In this document: one piece after another, positions 22,115 through 30,303 of the stretch
Numbering within the stretch: the first letter of the stretch is position 1
How the letters are laid out: each line of letters opens with the position of its first letter
Origin: JAEUOS01 sp964470865
GTDB lineage: Bacteria > Pseudomonadota > Gammaproteobacteria > Burkholderiales > JAEUOS01
DNA: 30,303 bases
Reading direction: 5' to 3'
NCBI GenBank assembly: GCA_964470865.1
Contig: CAYYFR010000056.1
Location: forward strand, 1-30,303
Position numbers and translations under genes: made by a program
The notes under the pieces: generated by a model
Told to the model about the DNA's origin: nothing
The model's database searches: none
What the model saw: only the letters and a program-made list of their open reading frames with translations

Positions 22115-22214
22115 NNNNNNNNNNNNNNNNNNNNNNNNNNNNNNNNNNNNNNNNNNNNNNNNNNNNNNNNNNNNNNNNNNNNNNNNNNNNNNNNNNNNNN
22201 NNNNNNNNNNNNNN
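22115..22214. other. assembly gap of 100 N
   Basis: Exactly 100 unknown bases. From normal protein lengths, the missing part should hold about 30 codons of the TSUP gene, any spacer, and the first part of nudC. That is probably more than 100 bp, so the round length looks like a placeholder. Confidence 0.95.
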
Positions 22215-22939
22215 TCTTGTCCGGCAGTCTGGGCATCGAGCGTGAACGCGCACGCTTTGTCGGCATGCTGGGCGAGACACCGGTGTGGGCCGCCCACGCA
22301 GCAAGCGACCGCGCACCTGAAGGCCATGCCTTCGAGAACATGCGCATGCTGTTCAACCGCTTGCCTGACGACCTGCTGGCGATCGGCGGGCGCGCGGTGC
22401 AAATGCTGGAATTCGACCGCACCCATCACTTTTGCGGCGCCTGCGGCACGCCCACCGGGATCCACGAAGGCGGGCGCTCGCGCAAGTGCCCGAACTGCGG
22501 TGAAACCTACTACCCGAAGGTTTCACCGGCCATGATGGTAGTCATCAAGCGCGACACGGCGGCAGGTCGCGAATTGCTGCTGGCCCGCTCGGCGCGTTTT
22601 CCGCGCGGCATGTACAGCGCGTTGGCTGGCTTTGTCGAACCGTCCGAATCGATCGAGGAATGCATCCATCGCGAGGCCTTCGAGGAAGTCGGCCTCAAGG
22701 TATCCAACCTGCGCTACTTCGCCAGTCAAGGCTGGCCATTTCCCAACTCGCTGATGATCGCCTACGTGGCCGACTACGTCAGTGGCGACATCGTGCCGCA
22801 GGAGGGCGAAATTGACGACGCCCAGTGGTTCAAGCTCGATGCCTTGCCGTCACTGCCGCATCGACTGTCGATTGCCAGGCGTCTGGTCAACAACGTGATC
22901 GCCGAAGTCGCACCCGAGCATCCGGCTTTGCGGGTCTGA
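22215..22939 (+). CDS. nudC: NAD+/NADH diphosphatase NudC, 5' end lost in gap
   Basis: About 241 C-terminal codons are visible. The four-Cys zinc ribbon is C-x2-C in FCGACGTP and C-x2-C in KCPNCGE. A complete Nudix box follows (GFVEPSESIEECIHREAFEEVGL, matching G-x5-E-x7-REUxEExGU). Next comes SQGWPFPNSLM, the NudC specificity motif, usually SQPWPFPxS; here the first Pro is Gly. The enzyme cleaves NAD(H) to NMN(H) and AMP and can remove NAD caps from RNA. It is downstream of the TSUP gene in the same direction and converges on lolD, 106 bp away. Confidence 0.9.
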
Positions 22940-23045
22940 TGGCGCGTCGCGATTTACCGCACGCTGCGGATTGCGAATGGGATGCGCAATCCCTGGTCAG
23001 GCGGATGCGTCGCCAGTTGACAACACTGCGCCACTACCGCCGCCC

Positions 23046-23732
23046 TCATATTGGCTGCAGCCTTCCACCGCGCAACTCAAGGCAGCGATCCATGGAAGCC
23101 GCCAATTCCCGATCATGGGTCGCCACCACGATGGCTGTTTCATAGTCGCGCTTCAACTTCATCATCAGGCTGAAAACACCGGCGGCGCTATCGCGGTCGA
23201 GGTTGCCGGTTGGTTCGTCGGCGAGTATGCAGCGCGGCCTGGTGACCAGCGCACGCGCCAGCGCGGCGCGCTGGCGCTCCCCCCCCGAGAGTTCTCCTGG
23301 TGCATGCTCAAGCCTGTGTCCCAGCCCGACTGCGCCCAGCACAGTTCCCGCCTCGGCCAATGCCTGTGCGCGCGCCAGCCTGCGGATCAGGAGCGGCATC
23401 GCGACATTCTCGGCGGCGCTGAATTCAGGCAGAAGATGATGAAACTGGTAAACGAATCCCAGGTAGCGATTGCGCAATTCGCAACGTCTGGCTTCGGTCA
23501 TGGCCGCAATGTCCTGGCCGTCCGCAATGACCTGTCCCGCGCTGGGCGCATCGAGCCCGCCCAGACAATGCAGCAGCGAACTCTTGCCCGAACCCGAGGC
23601 CCCGATGATCGCAATGGACTCGCCGGCGCGAATTTCAAGGTCGACGCCGCGCAACACTTCAACCGCATCGGCGCCCTGGCGGAAGGTCTTGATCACACCG
23701 ATCGCCGCGATGACCACGCCGTGATCACTCAT
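23046..23732 (-). CDS. lolD: lipoprotein-releasing system ATP-binding protein LolD
   Basis: Predicted 228-aa ABC ATPase that powers release of mature lipoproteins from the inner membrane to the carrier LolA. Walker A GASGSGKSS (44-52), Q-loop GFVYQFHHLLPEFSAAENV (a LolD hallmark), signature LSGGERQR (148-155), Walker B RCILADEPTGNLD and the switch His in VVATHDREL are all present. The start overlaps the permease stop by 8 bp (ATGAGTGA), so the two are coupled. Its 3' end faces nudC; the 106 bp between holds no credible gene. Confidence 0.95.
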   Translation of the reverse strand: MSDHGVVIAAIGVIKTFRQGADAVEVLRGVDLEIRAGESIAIIGASGSGKSSLLHCLGGLDAPSAGQVIADGQDIAAMTEARRCELRNRYLGFVYQFHHLLPEFSAAENVAMPLLIRRLARAQALAEAGTVLGAVGLGHRLEHAPGELSGGERQRAALARALVTRPRCILADEPTGNLDRDSAAGVFSLMMKLKRDYETAIVVATHDRELAASMDRCLELRGGRLQPI

Positions 23733-24981
23733 AGCGCAGGGTTTCTGCCGGCTTCAAACGCGCGGCGCGCCAACTCGGGTACAGCGTGGCGATCAGGGAC
23801 ATCAAAAGCGCAATACCGATGATGGCGACCATGTCGCCCGCGCGCGGATCCGAGGGCAGGGAATTGATGAAGTAGATATCTTTGGCCAGGAACTGGATGC
23901 CGAAAAGGCGTTCGATCGCCGGCACCCACACATCGAGGTTCAGGGCGGTCACAATGCCGACTGCAGCGCCCAGCAGCGTACCAAAGGCGCCCGACACCGC
24001 GCCTTGCACCATGAATATCCGCTGGATCGAACCAGGCGTGGCGCCCAGGGTGCGCAGTATCGCGATGTCGGCACGTTTGTCGGTGACTGTCATTACCAGG
24101 GACGACACCAGGTTGAATGCAGCCACGGCGACGATCAAGGTCAGAATGACGAACATCATGCGCTTCTCGACCTGCACCGCGGCGAACCAGTTGCGATTGA
24201 TGCGGCCCCAATCGCGAATCAGCACGTCCGCGTCAACCATGCGTGTAAGGTCGCGTGCAATCAGCGGTGCGTCATAGAGGTCGTCGACCTTCAGGCGAAT
24301 GCCGGTCACACCTTCCATGCGGAACAGCTTCTGCGCATCTTCCAGCGCGACCAGTGCCAAGGCCGAGTCGTATTCGAAATGCCCGGATTCGAATACGCCG
24401 GCGACACGAAACTGTTTCAAACGCGGGATTACCCCCGCTGGCGTGATGTTGCCTTGCGGCGCGATCAGCGTGACTTTGTCGCCAGTTACGACGCCCAGGG
24501 CACGCGCCAATTCTGTGCCGAGAACAACGTTGAATTCGCCCGGTCGCAGGTCGGAAAGTTTTCCGTCCTTGACAGCAAGCGAGGCCACGCTACCTTCTCG
24601 TTCAGGCAAGACGCCACGAATCACCGCGCCGCGCACCGCATCCGCATTGGTCAGCATCCCCTGTGCGAGCACGTAGGGCGCACCTGCGACCACGCGGGGA
24701 TGGCGCGCCGCCTGCTTGAGCAGTGCCTCCCACGCGGGTACCGTGCCGGCGGCGCCGAAAATCTCGATATGCGCGACCACCGAAAGCATGCGGTCGCGCA
24801 CTTCTTTCTGGAACCCGTTCATCACCGACAGCACAACTATGAGGGCCCACACGCCCAGGCCGATACCGGCGACGGATGCAAACGAGATGAATGAGAGAAA
24901 ACCACCGGCCGTGCCATGCGCGCCCTTGCGTGAACGGACATAGCGTGCGGCGATGAACAACTCAAATGGCAGGCGGATCAT
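23725..24981 (-). CDS. lolC: lipoprotein-releasing ABC transporter permease LolC/LolE
   Basis: Predicted 418-aa inner-membrane permease of the LolCDE complex. It has the N-terminal ELFIAARYVRSRK, a first membrane helix at about 25-55 (SFASVAGIGLGVWALIVVLSVMNGF), a long periplasmic domain (about 56-265) that binds lipoprotein and LolA, and three C-terminal helices with AILRTLGATPGSIQRIFMVQGAV and the final YPSWRAARLKPAETLRYE. Only one permease gene is present before lolD instead of separate lolC and lolE, so it may act as a homodimer (often called LolF). The ATG is fixed because an in-frame TGA lies directly before it. No good ribosome binding site is seen. Confidence 0.93.
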   Translation of the reverse strand: MIRLPFELFIAARYVRSRKGAHGTAGGFLSFISFASVAGIGLGVWALIVVLSVMNGFQKEVRDRMLSVVAHIEIFGAAGTVPAWEALLKQAARHPRVVAGAPYVLAQGMLTNADAVRGAVIRGVLPEREGSVASLAVKDGKLSDLRPGEFNVVLGTELARALGVVTGDKVTLIAPQGNITPAGVIPRLKQFRVAGVFESGHFEYDSALALVALEDAQKLFRMEGVTGIRLKVDDLYDAPLIARDLTRMVDADVLIRDWGRINRNWFAAVQVEKRMMFVILTLIVAVAAFNLVSSLVMTVTDKRADIAILRTLGATPGSIQRIFMVQGAVSGAFGTLLGAAVGIVTALNLDVWVPAIERLFGIQFLAKDIYFINSLPSDPRAGDMVAIIGIALLMSLIATLYPSWRAARLKPAETLRYE

Positions 24982-25027
24982 TCAAGTACCAAGGGCAGCA
25001 ATCGAACCCACGATCAAGGTCGGCGTC

Positions 25028-25056
25028 CTGCACGGCCCCGCATAACTGTCGTGCAG
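25028..25056. repeat. 7-bp inverted repeat between nudF and the lol genes
   Basis: CTGCACG (25028-25034) and CGTGCAG (25050-25056) are exact complements with 15 bases between. They lie in the 88-bp space between the Nudix gene stop and the permease start. Without a U-tract this is not a clear terminator; it could be a regulator site for the lol genes. Confidence 0.4.
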
Positions 25057-25069
25057 AGTCATGCGCAAT

Positions 25070-25618
25070 TCACTTCCACTCGCCGCGCTGCAATTTTTCC
25101 AGCCAGAACAGGCCGATCACGGTCTTGACATCCGTGACACGTCCTTCGCGAACCCAGCGCAGGGCTTCTATGGGATTGGCTGCGAATACCTCAAGGAACT
25201 CGCCCGCTTCAAGCGAAGCGGCAAGCAGGGTCAGCTTGCGTGCTGCAAAGACTTCGATGCGCTCGTCCGAATAGGCAATCAGCGGATGAACGGTCGTCAA
25301 ATGGGTCCATTCCTGCGCCTCATACCCGGTCTCTTCGCGCAGTTCGCGTTTGGCGGTAGTCAGGGGCTCCTCGCCCGGATCAATCTTGCCGGCGGGAAAC
25401 TCGATGAACTCCCGCCTGAGCGGATAGCGGTACTGCCGTTCCATCACCACACGACCGTCGGCCAGCAGGGGAATCACCATCACCGCGCCGGGATGTACGA
25501 CGAATTCGCGCACAGACTCGCTACCATCGGGCAAGCGGACGCGATCCGCATTGACCTTCAGCAGCACGCCTTCAAAGACACGCCTCGAATCTATGGTTTT
25601 TTCCTCGAACTTGCTCAT
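25070..25618 (-). CDS. nudF: ADP-ribose pyrophosphatase (Nudix)
   Basis: Predicted 182-aa enzyme that hydrolyses ADP-ribose to AMP and ribose-5-phosphate. The Nudix box spans residues 77-99 (G77, E83, R91, E92, E95, E96), with the sequence GKIDPGEE then RELREETGY. Features specific to the NudF-type ADP-ribose group are RQYRYPLRREFIEFPAGKIDPGE before and within the box and a strand with FAARKLTL later. Length is slightly below E. coli NudF. It is 37 bp downstream of nuoN, as in many betaproteobacteria, so it may be read from the nuo transcript. No ribosome binding site is obvious. Confidence 0.9.
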   Translation of the reverse strand: MSKFEEKTIDSRRVFEGVLLKVNADRVRLPDGSESVREFVVHPGAVMVIPLLADGRVVMERQYRYPLRREFIEFPAGKIDPGEEPLTTAKRELREETGYEAQEWTHLTTVHPLIAYSDERIEVFAARKLTLLAASLEAGEFLEVFAANPIEALRWVREGRVTDVKTVIGLFWLEKLQRGEWK

Positions 25619-25655
25619 CGGCGCAGTGCCGCAGTCAGCCGTGTGTGGCAGGCGA

Positions 25656-27125
25656 CTACAGCGATCCCTTCATCGCAGTGATGCACAGCGCCATCAATCC
25701 ACCCGGCATCAAACCAAGCAACAGAAGCACCAAACCGTTGGCAGACAGCAATAGACGCATCCCGGCGCCGTCGGCAAGAGGCTTGGTGTCGAGCGGTTCA
25801 TCGAAGAACATGACCTTGACTACCCGCAAATAGTAAAAGGCACCAATCAGCGAAAACAGTACGGCAACCACCGCCAGCCACAGCAGGTCGGCCGCCACCG
25901 CTGCCTGCAATACCGAGAGCTTGGCGTAAAAGCCCACAGTTGGCGGAATGCCGGCCAGCGAAAACATCACTATTAACATCATCCAGGCGAACCAAGGACT
26001 TCTCGCATACAGCCCCTTGAAGTCATCGAGAGTCTCGGCTTCGAAACCCCGGCGCGTCAACAGCAAGATGGTGCCGAATGAAGCCAGCGTGGTGAGCACG
26101 TAAACCAGCACGTAAAAAAGCGCCGAGCCGTAGGCATCGATGATATTGAGGCGGTTGCCGTTGACCACGCCCGACACCAGCCCAAGCAACATGAACCCCA
26201 TGTGCGAAATGGTCGAGTAGGCCAGCATGCGCTTGATGTTGGTCTGCGCGATCGCCGCCAGATTGCCCAGCGCCATCGACAGCACCGCGAGAATCACCAG
26301 CATGGCTTGCCAGTCCGCCGCCACCGCGATCAACCCGCCCACCAGTAGCCGAATCACGATCGCGAAACCCGCCAGCTTGGGGGCGGCGCCGATCATCAGC
26401 GTGATGGCGGTGGGCGCACCGTGATAGACATCCGGAATCCACATGTGAAACGGCACCACACCCAGCTTGAAGGCGAGACCCGCGACCACAAACACCAGGC
26501 CAAACAAAACCATGCTCTTTCTGGCTTCGCCCGAGGCCAATTCCTTGGCCACCAGATTCAGGTCCAGATGACCGCCGGTACCACCGTAGATCATTGAAAT
26601 GCCGTATAGCAGCAGGCCGGACGCCAGTGCGCCCAGCACGAAGTATTTGATGGCCGCCTCGGTGGAGATGGCTGAATCGCGATTCAAGGCCACCATCGCA
26701 TAGAGCGACAGGGACAACATCTCCAACCCGAGATACAGTGTGACGAAATGGTTGGCCGAAATCATCACCATCATGCCCAGCAAGGCAAACATCGCAAGAA
26801 TGTAGTACTCGCCGCTGAGCAGGTCGCGATCCGCCATGTAGCGCCTGGCATAGATGAAGGTTGTTGCCACCGACAGATAGACGCCCAGTTTGAGCAGGTT
26901 CGCCAGCGGATCGGCGACGAACATATTGGAGAACGCGTGTGCGCGGGTCCCATCCACCAGCAACGCCAACGAGATGGCGGCCGCGAGCGCGATGCCGGCG
27001 AAACTGATCCACTGCAGAACGATCTTGCGCTCCCGCGGCACCCACAAGTCGGCCATCAAGACCACCAGGGTCGTGATCACGATGACGATTTCAGGGTAGG
27101 CGGGAATGAGGCTGGTCATGTTCAT
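25656..27125 (-). CDS. nuoN: NADH-quinone oxidoreductase subunit N
   Basis: Predicted 489-aa antiporter-like membrane subunit of Complex I with about 14 helices. It starts MNMTSLIPAYPEIVIVITTLVVLMADL. The pump-core Lys/Glu residues lie in LEMLSLSLYAM (conserved Glu), KLGVVPFHMWIPDVYHGAPT, the Lys in TNIKRMLAYSTISHMGFMLLGL, and SLAGIPPTVGFYAK. It moves protons together with NuoL and NuoM. Start: two ATGs, at 27125 and 27119; the first was chosen because the GAGG site (about 27137-27140) is at better spacing. It follows nuoM by 16 bp. Confidence 0.95.
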   Translation of the reverse strand: MNMTSLIPAYPEIVIVITTLVVLMADLWVPRERKIVLQWISFAGIALAAAISLALLVDGTRAHAFSNMFVADPLANLLKLGVYLSVATTFIYARRYMADRDLLSGEYYILAMFALLGMMVMISANHFVTLYLGLEMLSLSLYAMVALNRDSAISTEAAIKYFVLGALASGLLLYGISMIYGGTGGHLDLNLVAKELASGEARKSMVLFGLVFVVAGLAFKLGVVPFHMWIPDVYHGAPTAITLMIGAAPKLAGFAIVIRLLVGGLIAVAADWQAMLVILAVLSMALGNLAAIAQTNIKRMLAYSTISHMGFMLLGLVSGVVNGNRLNIIDAYGSALFYVLVYVLTTLASFGTILLLTRRGFEAETLDDFKGLYARSPWFAWMMLIVMFSLAGIPPTVGFYAKLSVLQAAVAADLLWLAVVAVLFSLIGAFYYLRVVKVMFFDEPLDTKPLADGAGMRLLLSANGLVLLLLGLMPGGLMALCITAMKGSL

Positions 27126-27141
27126 GATGGTCGCCGGCGCC

Positions 27142-28641
27142 TCAAATCTTGCTCTTGGCCACGTGCTTGACCAGCTGGGCCACCGACGCATGCATTATGT
27201 CGGTGAATGGTTTCGGATTGACGCCCATGTAAATCACCGCCGCCGCCAATAGCGCCAGAACACTGAATTCGCGGCGATTGATGTCGTTCAGTTTTGCCAC
27301 ATGATCATTGGCAACCGCGCCGAAAATCACGCGCTTGACCATCCAGAGCGAATACGCGGCACCGAAGATCAAGGTTGTGGATGCGGCAAACGCCACCCAG
27401 AAGTTGAACTTGACCGCACCCAGGATCACCAGAAACTCGCCGACAAAGCCCGAGGTAGCCGGCAGGCCGCTGTTGGCCATGGCAAACAGGACCGCGAAGG
27501 CGGCGAACTTCGGCATGGTGTTGACCACGCCGCCGTAATCGGCGATGTCGCGGGTATGCATGCGATCGTAAAGCACACCGATGCAAAGAAACATGGCGCC
27601 GGAAATGAACCCGTGCGACACCATCTGGATGATCCCGCCCTCCACCGCCATGCCGATGAGTTGCCCCTCATTGAACATGAAGAAGCCCAGGGTGACAAAA
27701 CCCATGTGCGCGATCGATGAATAAGCCACCAACTTTTTCATGTCCTGCTGTACCAGCGCGACCAGACCAATGTAGACCACAGCGATCAGCGATAGGGCAA
27801 TCATCAGCCAGGCAAGCTCACGGCTGCCATCCGGCACAATCGGCAAGGAGAAGCGCAAGAAGCCGTAGGCGCCGAGCTTGAGCATGATCGCCGCCAGGAC
27901 CACCGAGCCCCCGGTTGGTGCCTGCACGTGCGCGTCGGGCAGCCATGTATGTACCGGCCACATCGGCACCTTGACCGCGAACGCGGTGAAGAACGCGAGG
28001 AACAAGAGCTTTTGCGCAGCCAGCGGCAGTGGCAGAGAATGCCACGCGGTGATGTCGAAACTGCCGCCTGATTTGAGATAGAGGTAGATGATGGCAACCA
28101 GGGTCAGTAGCGAGCCAAGCAGGGTGTACAAAAAGAACTTGAACGCCGCATAGACGCGGTTTTGCCCGCCCCAGACACCAATGATGATGAACATCGGAAT
28201 CAGGGTCGCTTCGAAAAACACGTAGAACAAGGCGCCGTCAAGTGCGCAGAAAACACCGATCAGCAAGCCGGAGAGAATCAGGAACGAGCCCATGTACTGC
28301 GCAACGCGAGTCTCGATGACTTCCCATCCGGCCATAACCACCAGCACCGTGATAAACGCGGTCAGGGGAATGAACAGAACCGATATGCCGTCAACACCAA
28401 GGAAATACTGGATATGAAAGCGCTCGATCCAGTCGAAACGTTCGACGAACTGGAATTGCGCGGTGGCAGTATTGAAATCAAGCATCAACGGCAAAGTGAC
28501 AGCGAAGGCCGCGAGCGAACCCAGCAACGCAAGTAGACGCGCGAGCTGCGCGTTACGATCGCCGCCGGTGGCAAAAACCACCAGGCCGGAAACAATCGGC
28601 AGCCAGATTGAAAGGCTGAGAATCGGTGCGCTTGACTGCAT
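27142..28641 (-). CDS. nuoM: NADH-quinone oxidoreductase subunit M
   Basis: Predicted 499-aa proton-pumping membrane subunit of Complex I. Clear features are the FHIQYFLGVDGISVLFIPLTAFI segment, FFEATLIPMFIIIGVWGG (conserved Glu in helix 5), KVPMWPVHTWLPDAHVQAPTGGSVVLAAIMLKLGAYGFLRF, DMKKLVAYSSIAHMGFVTLG and ANSGLPATSGFVGEFLV. All match NuoM of normal length. It begins 18 bp after the nuoL stop. The ribosome binding site is not evident. Confidence 0.96.
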   Translation of the reverse strand: MQSSAPILSLSIWLPIVSGLVVFATGGDRNAQLARLLALLGSLAAFAVTLPLMLDFNTATAQFQFVERFDWIERFHIQYFLGVDGISVLFIPLTAFITVLVVMAGWEVIETRVAQYMGSFLILSGLLIGVFCALDGALFYVFFEATLIPMFIIIGVWGGQNRVYAAFKFFLYTLLGSLLTLVAIIYLYLKSGGSFDITAWHSLPLPLAAQKLLFLAFFTAFAVKVPMWPVHTWLPDAHVQAPTGGSVVLAAIMLKLGAYGFLRFSLPIVPDGSRELAWLMIALSLIAVVYIGLVALVQQDMKKLVAYSSIAHMGFVTLGFFMFNEGQLIGMAVEGGIIQMVSHGFISGAMFLCIGVLYDRMHTRDIADYGGVVNTMPKFAAFAVLFAMANSGLPATSGFVGEFLVILGAVKFNFWVAFAASTTLIFGAAYSLWMVKRVIFGAVANDHVAKLNDINRREFSVLALLAAAVIYMGVNPKPFTDIMHASVAQLVKHVAKSKI

Positions 28642-28659
28642 GAGATTTTGTTGGTTGCC

Positions 28660-30303
28660 TTACTTTTGCAGGCCGCTGCCGAAAAACGCGAACTTGGTAA
28701 TCGCAAACCACACCGCGACGATCATCACAAAAGCGTATTGGTAGAGGTGGCCGGTCTGGAAAAGGCGCGTCACGCGCGCGATGAAGCCCACCAGGCGCGC
28801 ACTGCCGTTGACGATCATGCCGTCAATCAGGCCGACGTCACCTACCTTCCACAAGCCCTGGCCCAGTAACCGAGCTCCGCCTGCAAAAACGATCTCGTAG
28901 AAGCGGTCGATATAGTATTTGTTGTCGAGCAGTGCATAGATCGGCGTACACCGGGCGCGAATCGCTGCGGGGATGCCCGGCTTGGCAATATAGAAAAGCC
29001 AGGCAAGCGCAACCCCGCCCAAAGCCAGCCAGAAAGGCGCCGTGCTCAGGGCATGGGTCGCCATGCCGAGGGCTCCGTGATGCTCGCGGAACACTTCACC
29101 CATCTGCGCCATCACCTTGTGCGCCGGGGCCACGTGAATTGCGCCATCGAAAAATCCGCCGTGCAACATCGGCCCGATCGTCACATAGCCGATCATGAGC
29201 GATGGAATCGCCAGCAGAACCAGTGGCAGCCACACCACCCATGGCGATTCGTGCGGCTTGTCGCCATGCCCCAACCCATGATGCTCATCGTGCCCATGCG
29301 CGTCATGCGGCACCTCGCCATAGCGCTCCGGCCCGTGGAACACCATGAAATACATGCGGAACGAATAAAACGCGGTCACGAACACCCCGGCCAAGACACA
29401 CCAGTAGGCAAATCCGGCGCCGGGAATGCTTGAAAAATGCGCGGCCTCGATGATGCTGTCCTTCGAATAAAAGCCGGAGAAGAACGGCGTGCCGATCAGC
29501 GCCAGCGAGCCGATCAGCGAAGTGATCCAGGTGATCTTCATGTACTTCCAGGCCCCGCCCATGTAGCGCATGTCCTGGTTGTGGTGCATGCCGATGATCA
29601 CCGAACCGGCGCCGAGAAACAGCAAGGCCTTGAAAAAAGCGTGGGTCATCAGGTGGAAGATGGCCACCGAGTAGGCAGAGCAACCGAGTGCAACCGTCAT
29701 GTAGCCCAATTGCGACAGGGTCGAATACGCTACCACCCGCTTGATGTCGTTTTGCACGATCCCAAGAAAGCCCATGAAAAGCGCAGTAATCGCACCGACC
29801 ACAATGACAAAGGAAAGCGCGGCCTCCGACAGTTCGAACAGCGGCGACATGCGGGCCACCATGAATATGCCGGCTGTGACCATGGTGGCGGCATGAATCA
29901 GTGCGGAAATCGGCGTCGGACCTTCCATCGAATCCGGCAGCCATACATGTAGCGGGAACTGCGCGCTTTTCCCCATGGCGCCGATGAAAAGGCAGATGCA
30001 GATCGCGGTCAGCACCGTGGGATCGCCCGGCATGTAGGTTAGCGTGACGCTGGCCAGTTTCTTTAGCTCGGGATGCGCAAACACCTCGGTATAGTTCATC
30101 GATCCAAAATACGCGAACACCAGGCCGATGCCGAGCAGGAAACCGAGATCGCCAACGCGGTTGACCAGGAACGCCTTGAGATTGGCGTAGATCGCGGTGG
30201 GCCGGGTGTACCAGAAACCGATCAACAGATAGGAGACCAGACCCACCGCCTCCCAGCCGAAAAACAGTTGCAGGAAGTTGTTGCTCATCACCAGCATCAG
30301 CAT
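28660..30303 (-). CDS. nuoL: NADH-quinone oxidoreductase subunit L, N-terminus beyond the right edge
   Basis: 547 codons of NuoL are visible, entering from the right edge; about 120-140 N-terminal residues are outside the window, so the Met at 30303 is internal. Typical segments are FFGWEAVGLVSYLLIGFWY, AFLVNRVGDLGFLLGI, GKSAQFPLHVWLPDSMEGPTPISALIHAATMVTAG, QNDIKRVVAYSTLSQLGYM, HAFFKALLFLGAGSVI and GTPFFSGFYSKDSIIE. The C-terminal part includes the long lateral helix region. A His-rich loop (HDAHGHDEHHGLGHGDKPH) between late helices is common in Burkholderiales NuoL and may bind metal. First in the nuoLMN order here. Confidence 0.96.
   Translation of the reverse strand: MLMLVMSNNFLQLFFGWEAVGLVSYLLIGFWYTRPTAIYANLKAFLVNRVGDLGFLLGIGLVFAYFGSMNYTEVFAHPELKKLASVTLTYMPGDPTVLTAICICLFIGAMGKSAQFPLHVWLPDSMEGPTPISALIHAATMVTAGIFMVARMSPLFELSEAALSFVIVVGAITALFMGFLGIVQNDIKRVVAYSTLSQLGYMTVALGCSAYSVAIFHLMTHAFFKALLFLGAGSVIIGMHHNQDMRYMGGAWKYMKITWITSLIGSLALIGTPFFSGFYSKDSIIEAAHFSSIPGAGFAYWCVLAGVFVTAFYSFRMYFMVFHGPERYGEVPHDAHGHDEHHGLGHGDKPHESPWVVWLPLVLLAIPSLMIGYVTIGPMLHGGFFDGAIHVAPAHKVMAQMGEVFREHHGALGMATHALSTAPFWLALGGVALAWLFYIAKPGIPAAIRARCTPIYALLDNKYYIDRFYEIVFAGGARLLGQGLWKVGDVGLIDGMIVNGSARLVGFIARVTRLFQTGHLYQYAFVMIVAVWFAITKFAFFGSGLQK

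Noticed and set aside
22939..23145. 68-codon frame starting at the nudC stop (TGATG)
   Set aside because: Half of it is antisense to lolD and the composition is Arg-rich. The neat overlap with nudC is noted, but nothing else supports it.
24985..25020. tRNA-like T-arm sequence (GGGTTCGATT on the minus strand)
   Set aside because: The flanking bases do not form a 5-bp T-stem, and no acceptor or anticodon arm is nearby.
24982..25062. 26-codon frame ending directly before the lolC ATG
   Set aside because: No family and no clear ribosome binding site. Its TGA is useful only for fixing the lolC start.

Overview
The window looks like a chromosomal segment of a GC-rich betaproteobacterium, probably Burkholderiales or a near relative. 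The reasons are the divergent mrp(apbC)/metG pair next to dcd, a surE-pcm-nlpD run near rlmD, a TIGR02449-zapA pair followed by 6S RNA, a periplasmic Bug-type solute receptor, and a nuoLMN-nudix end of a Complex I operon. It is mostly housekeeping DNA. No phage, transposon, CRISPR array, tRNA or rRNA was recognised. A run of exactly 100 N (22115-22214) marks an assembly gap, so this is probably a draft or metagenome contig.

Layout. (1) 145-840, plus strand: a Bax-inhibitor-1 family membrane protein, ending at a bidirectional terminator shared with the facing rlmD. (2) 883-14004, one long minus-strand series read from right to left: mrp, a Sel1-repeat protein, dcd, hutG, an EamA transporter, an ornithine cyclodeaminase-family enzyme, a gamma-glutamyltransferase-family enzyme, an orphan Bug receptor, surE, pcm, nlpD, a 3'-5' exonuclease and rlmD. 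(3) 14142-18203, plus strand: metG, then a SulP anion transporter. (4) 18253-18993: a WbuC-like cupin (minus) facing away from a truncated histidine-kinase tail. (5) 18990-22939, plus strand: a BtuF-like binding protein, a ZapB-like/TIGR02449 coiled coil, zapA, 6S RNA (ssrS) and its terminator, an EVE-domain protein, a TauE/SafE permease broken by the gap, and nudC, also broken by the gap. (6) 23046-30303, minus strand: nuoL (entering from the right edge), nuoM, nuoN, an ADP-ribose pyrophosphatase, the lipoprotein-release permease and its ATPase lolD.

How they fit together: stationary-phase protein and nucleotide maintenance (surE, pcm), cell-wall separation (nlpD), division-ring assembly (zapA and its coiled-coil partner), Fe-S carrier function (mrp), translation (metG, rlmD), nucleotide hygiene (dcd, nudC, nudF), lipoprotein sorting (lolCD) and respiration (nuo). 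The one accessory-looking block is 5626-10441, where transporter, oxidoreductase, gamma-glutamyl hydrolase/transferase and periplasmic receptor genes lie in a row.

The most noteworthy observation is dcd. Its reading frame has a TGA where the family has Trp at codon 8, and the catalytic Glu of the family (LEF motif) is read as Gly. Next are a histidine-kinase remnant overlapping the btuF-like start by GTGA, the absence of rpoS after nlpD, a 38-codon frame joining nlpD and the exonuclease by overlapping stop/start codons at both ends, and a clear 6S RNA with a fully paired 12-bp closing stem. No undescribed multi-gene system is convincingly supported by the sequence.
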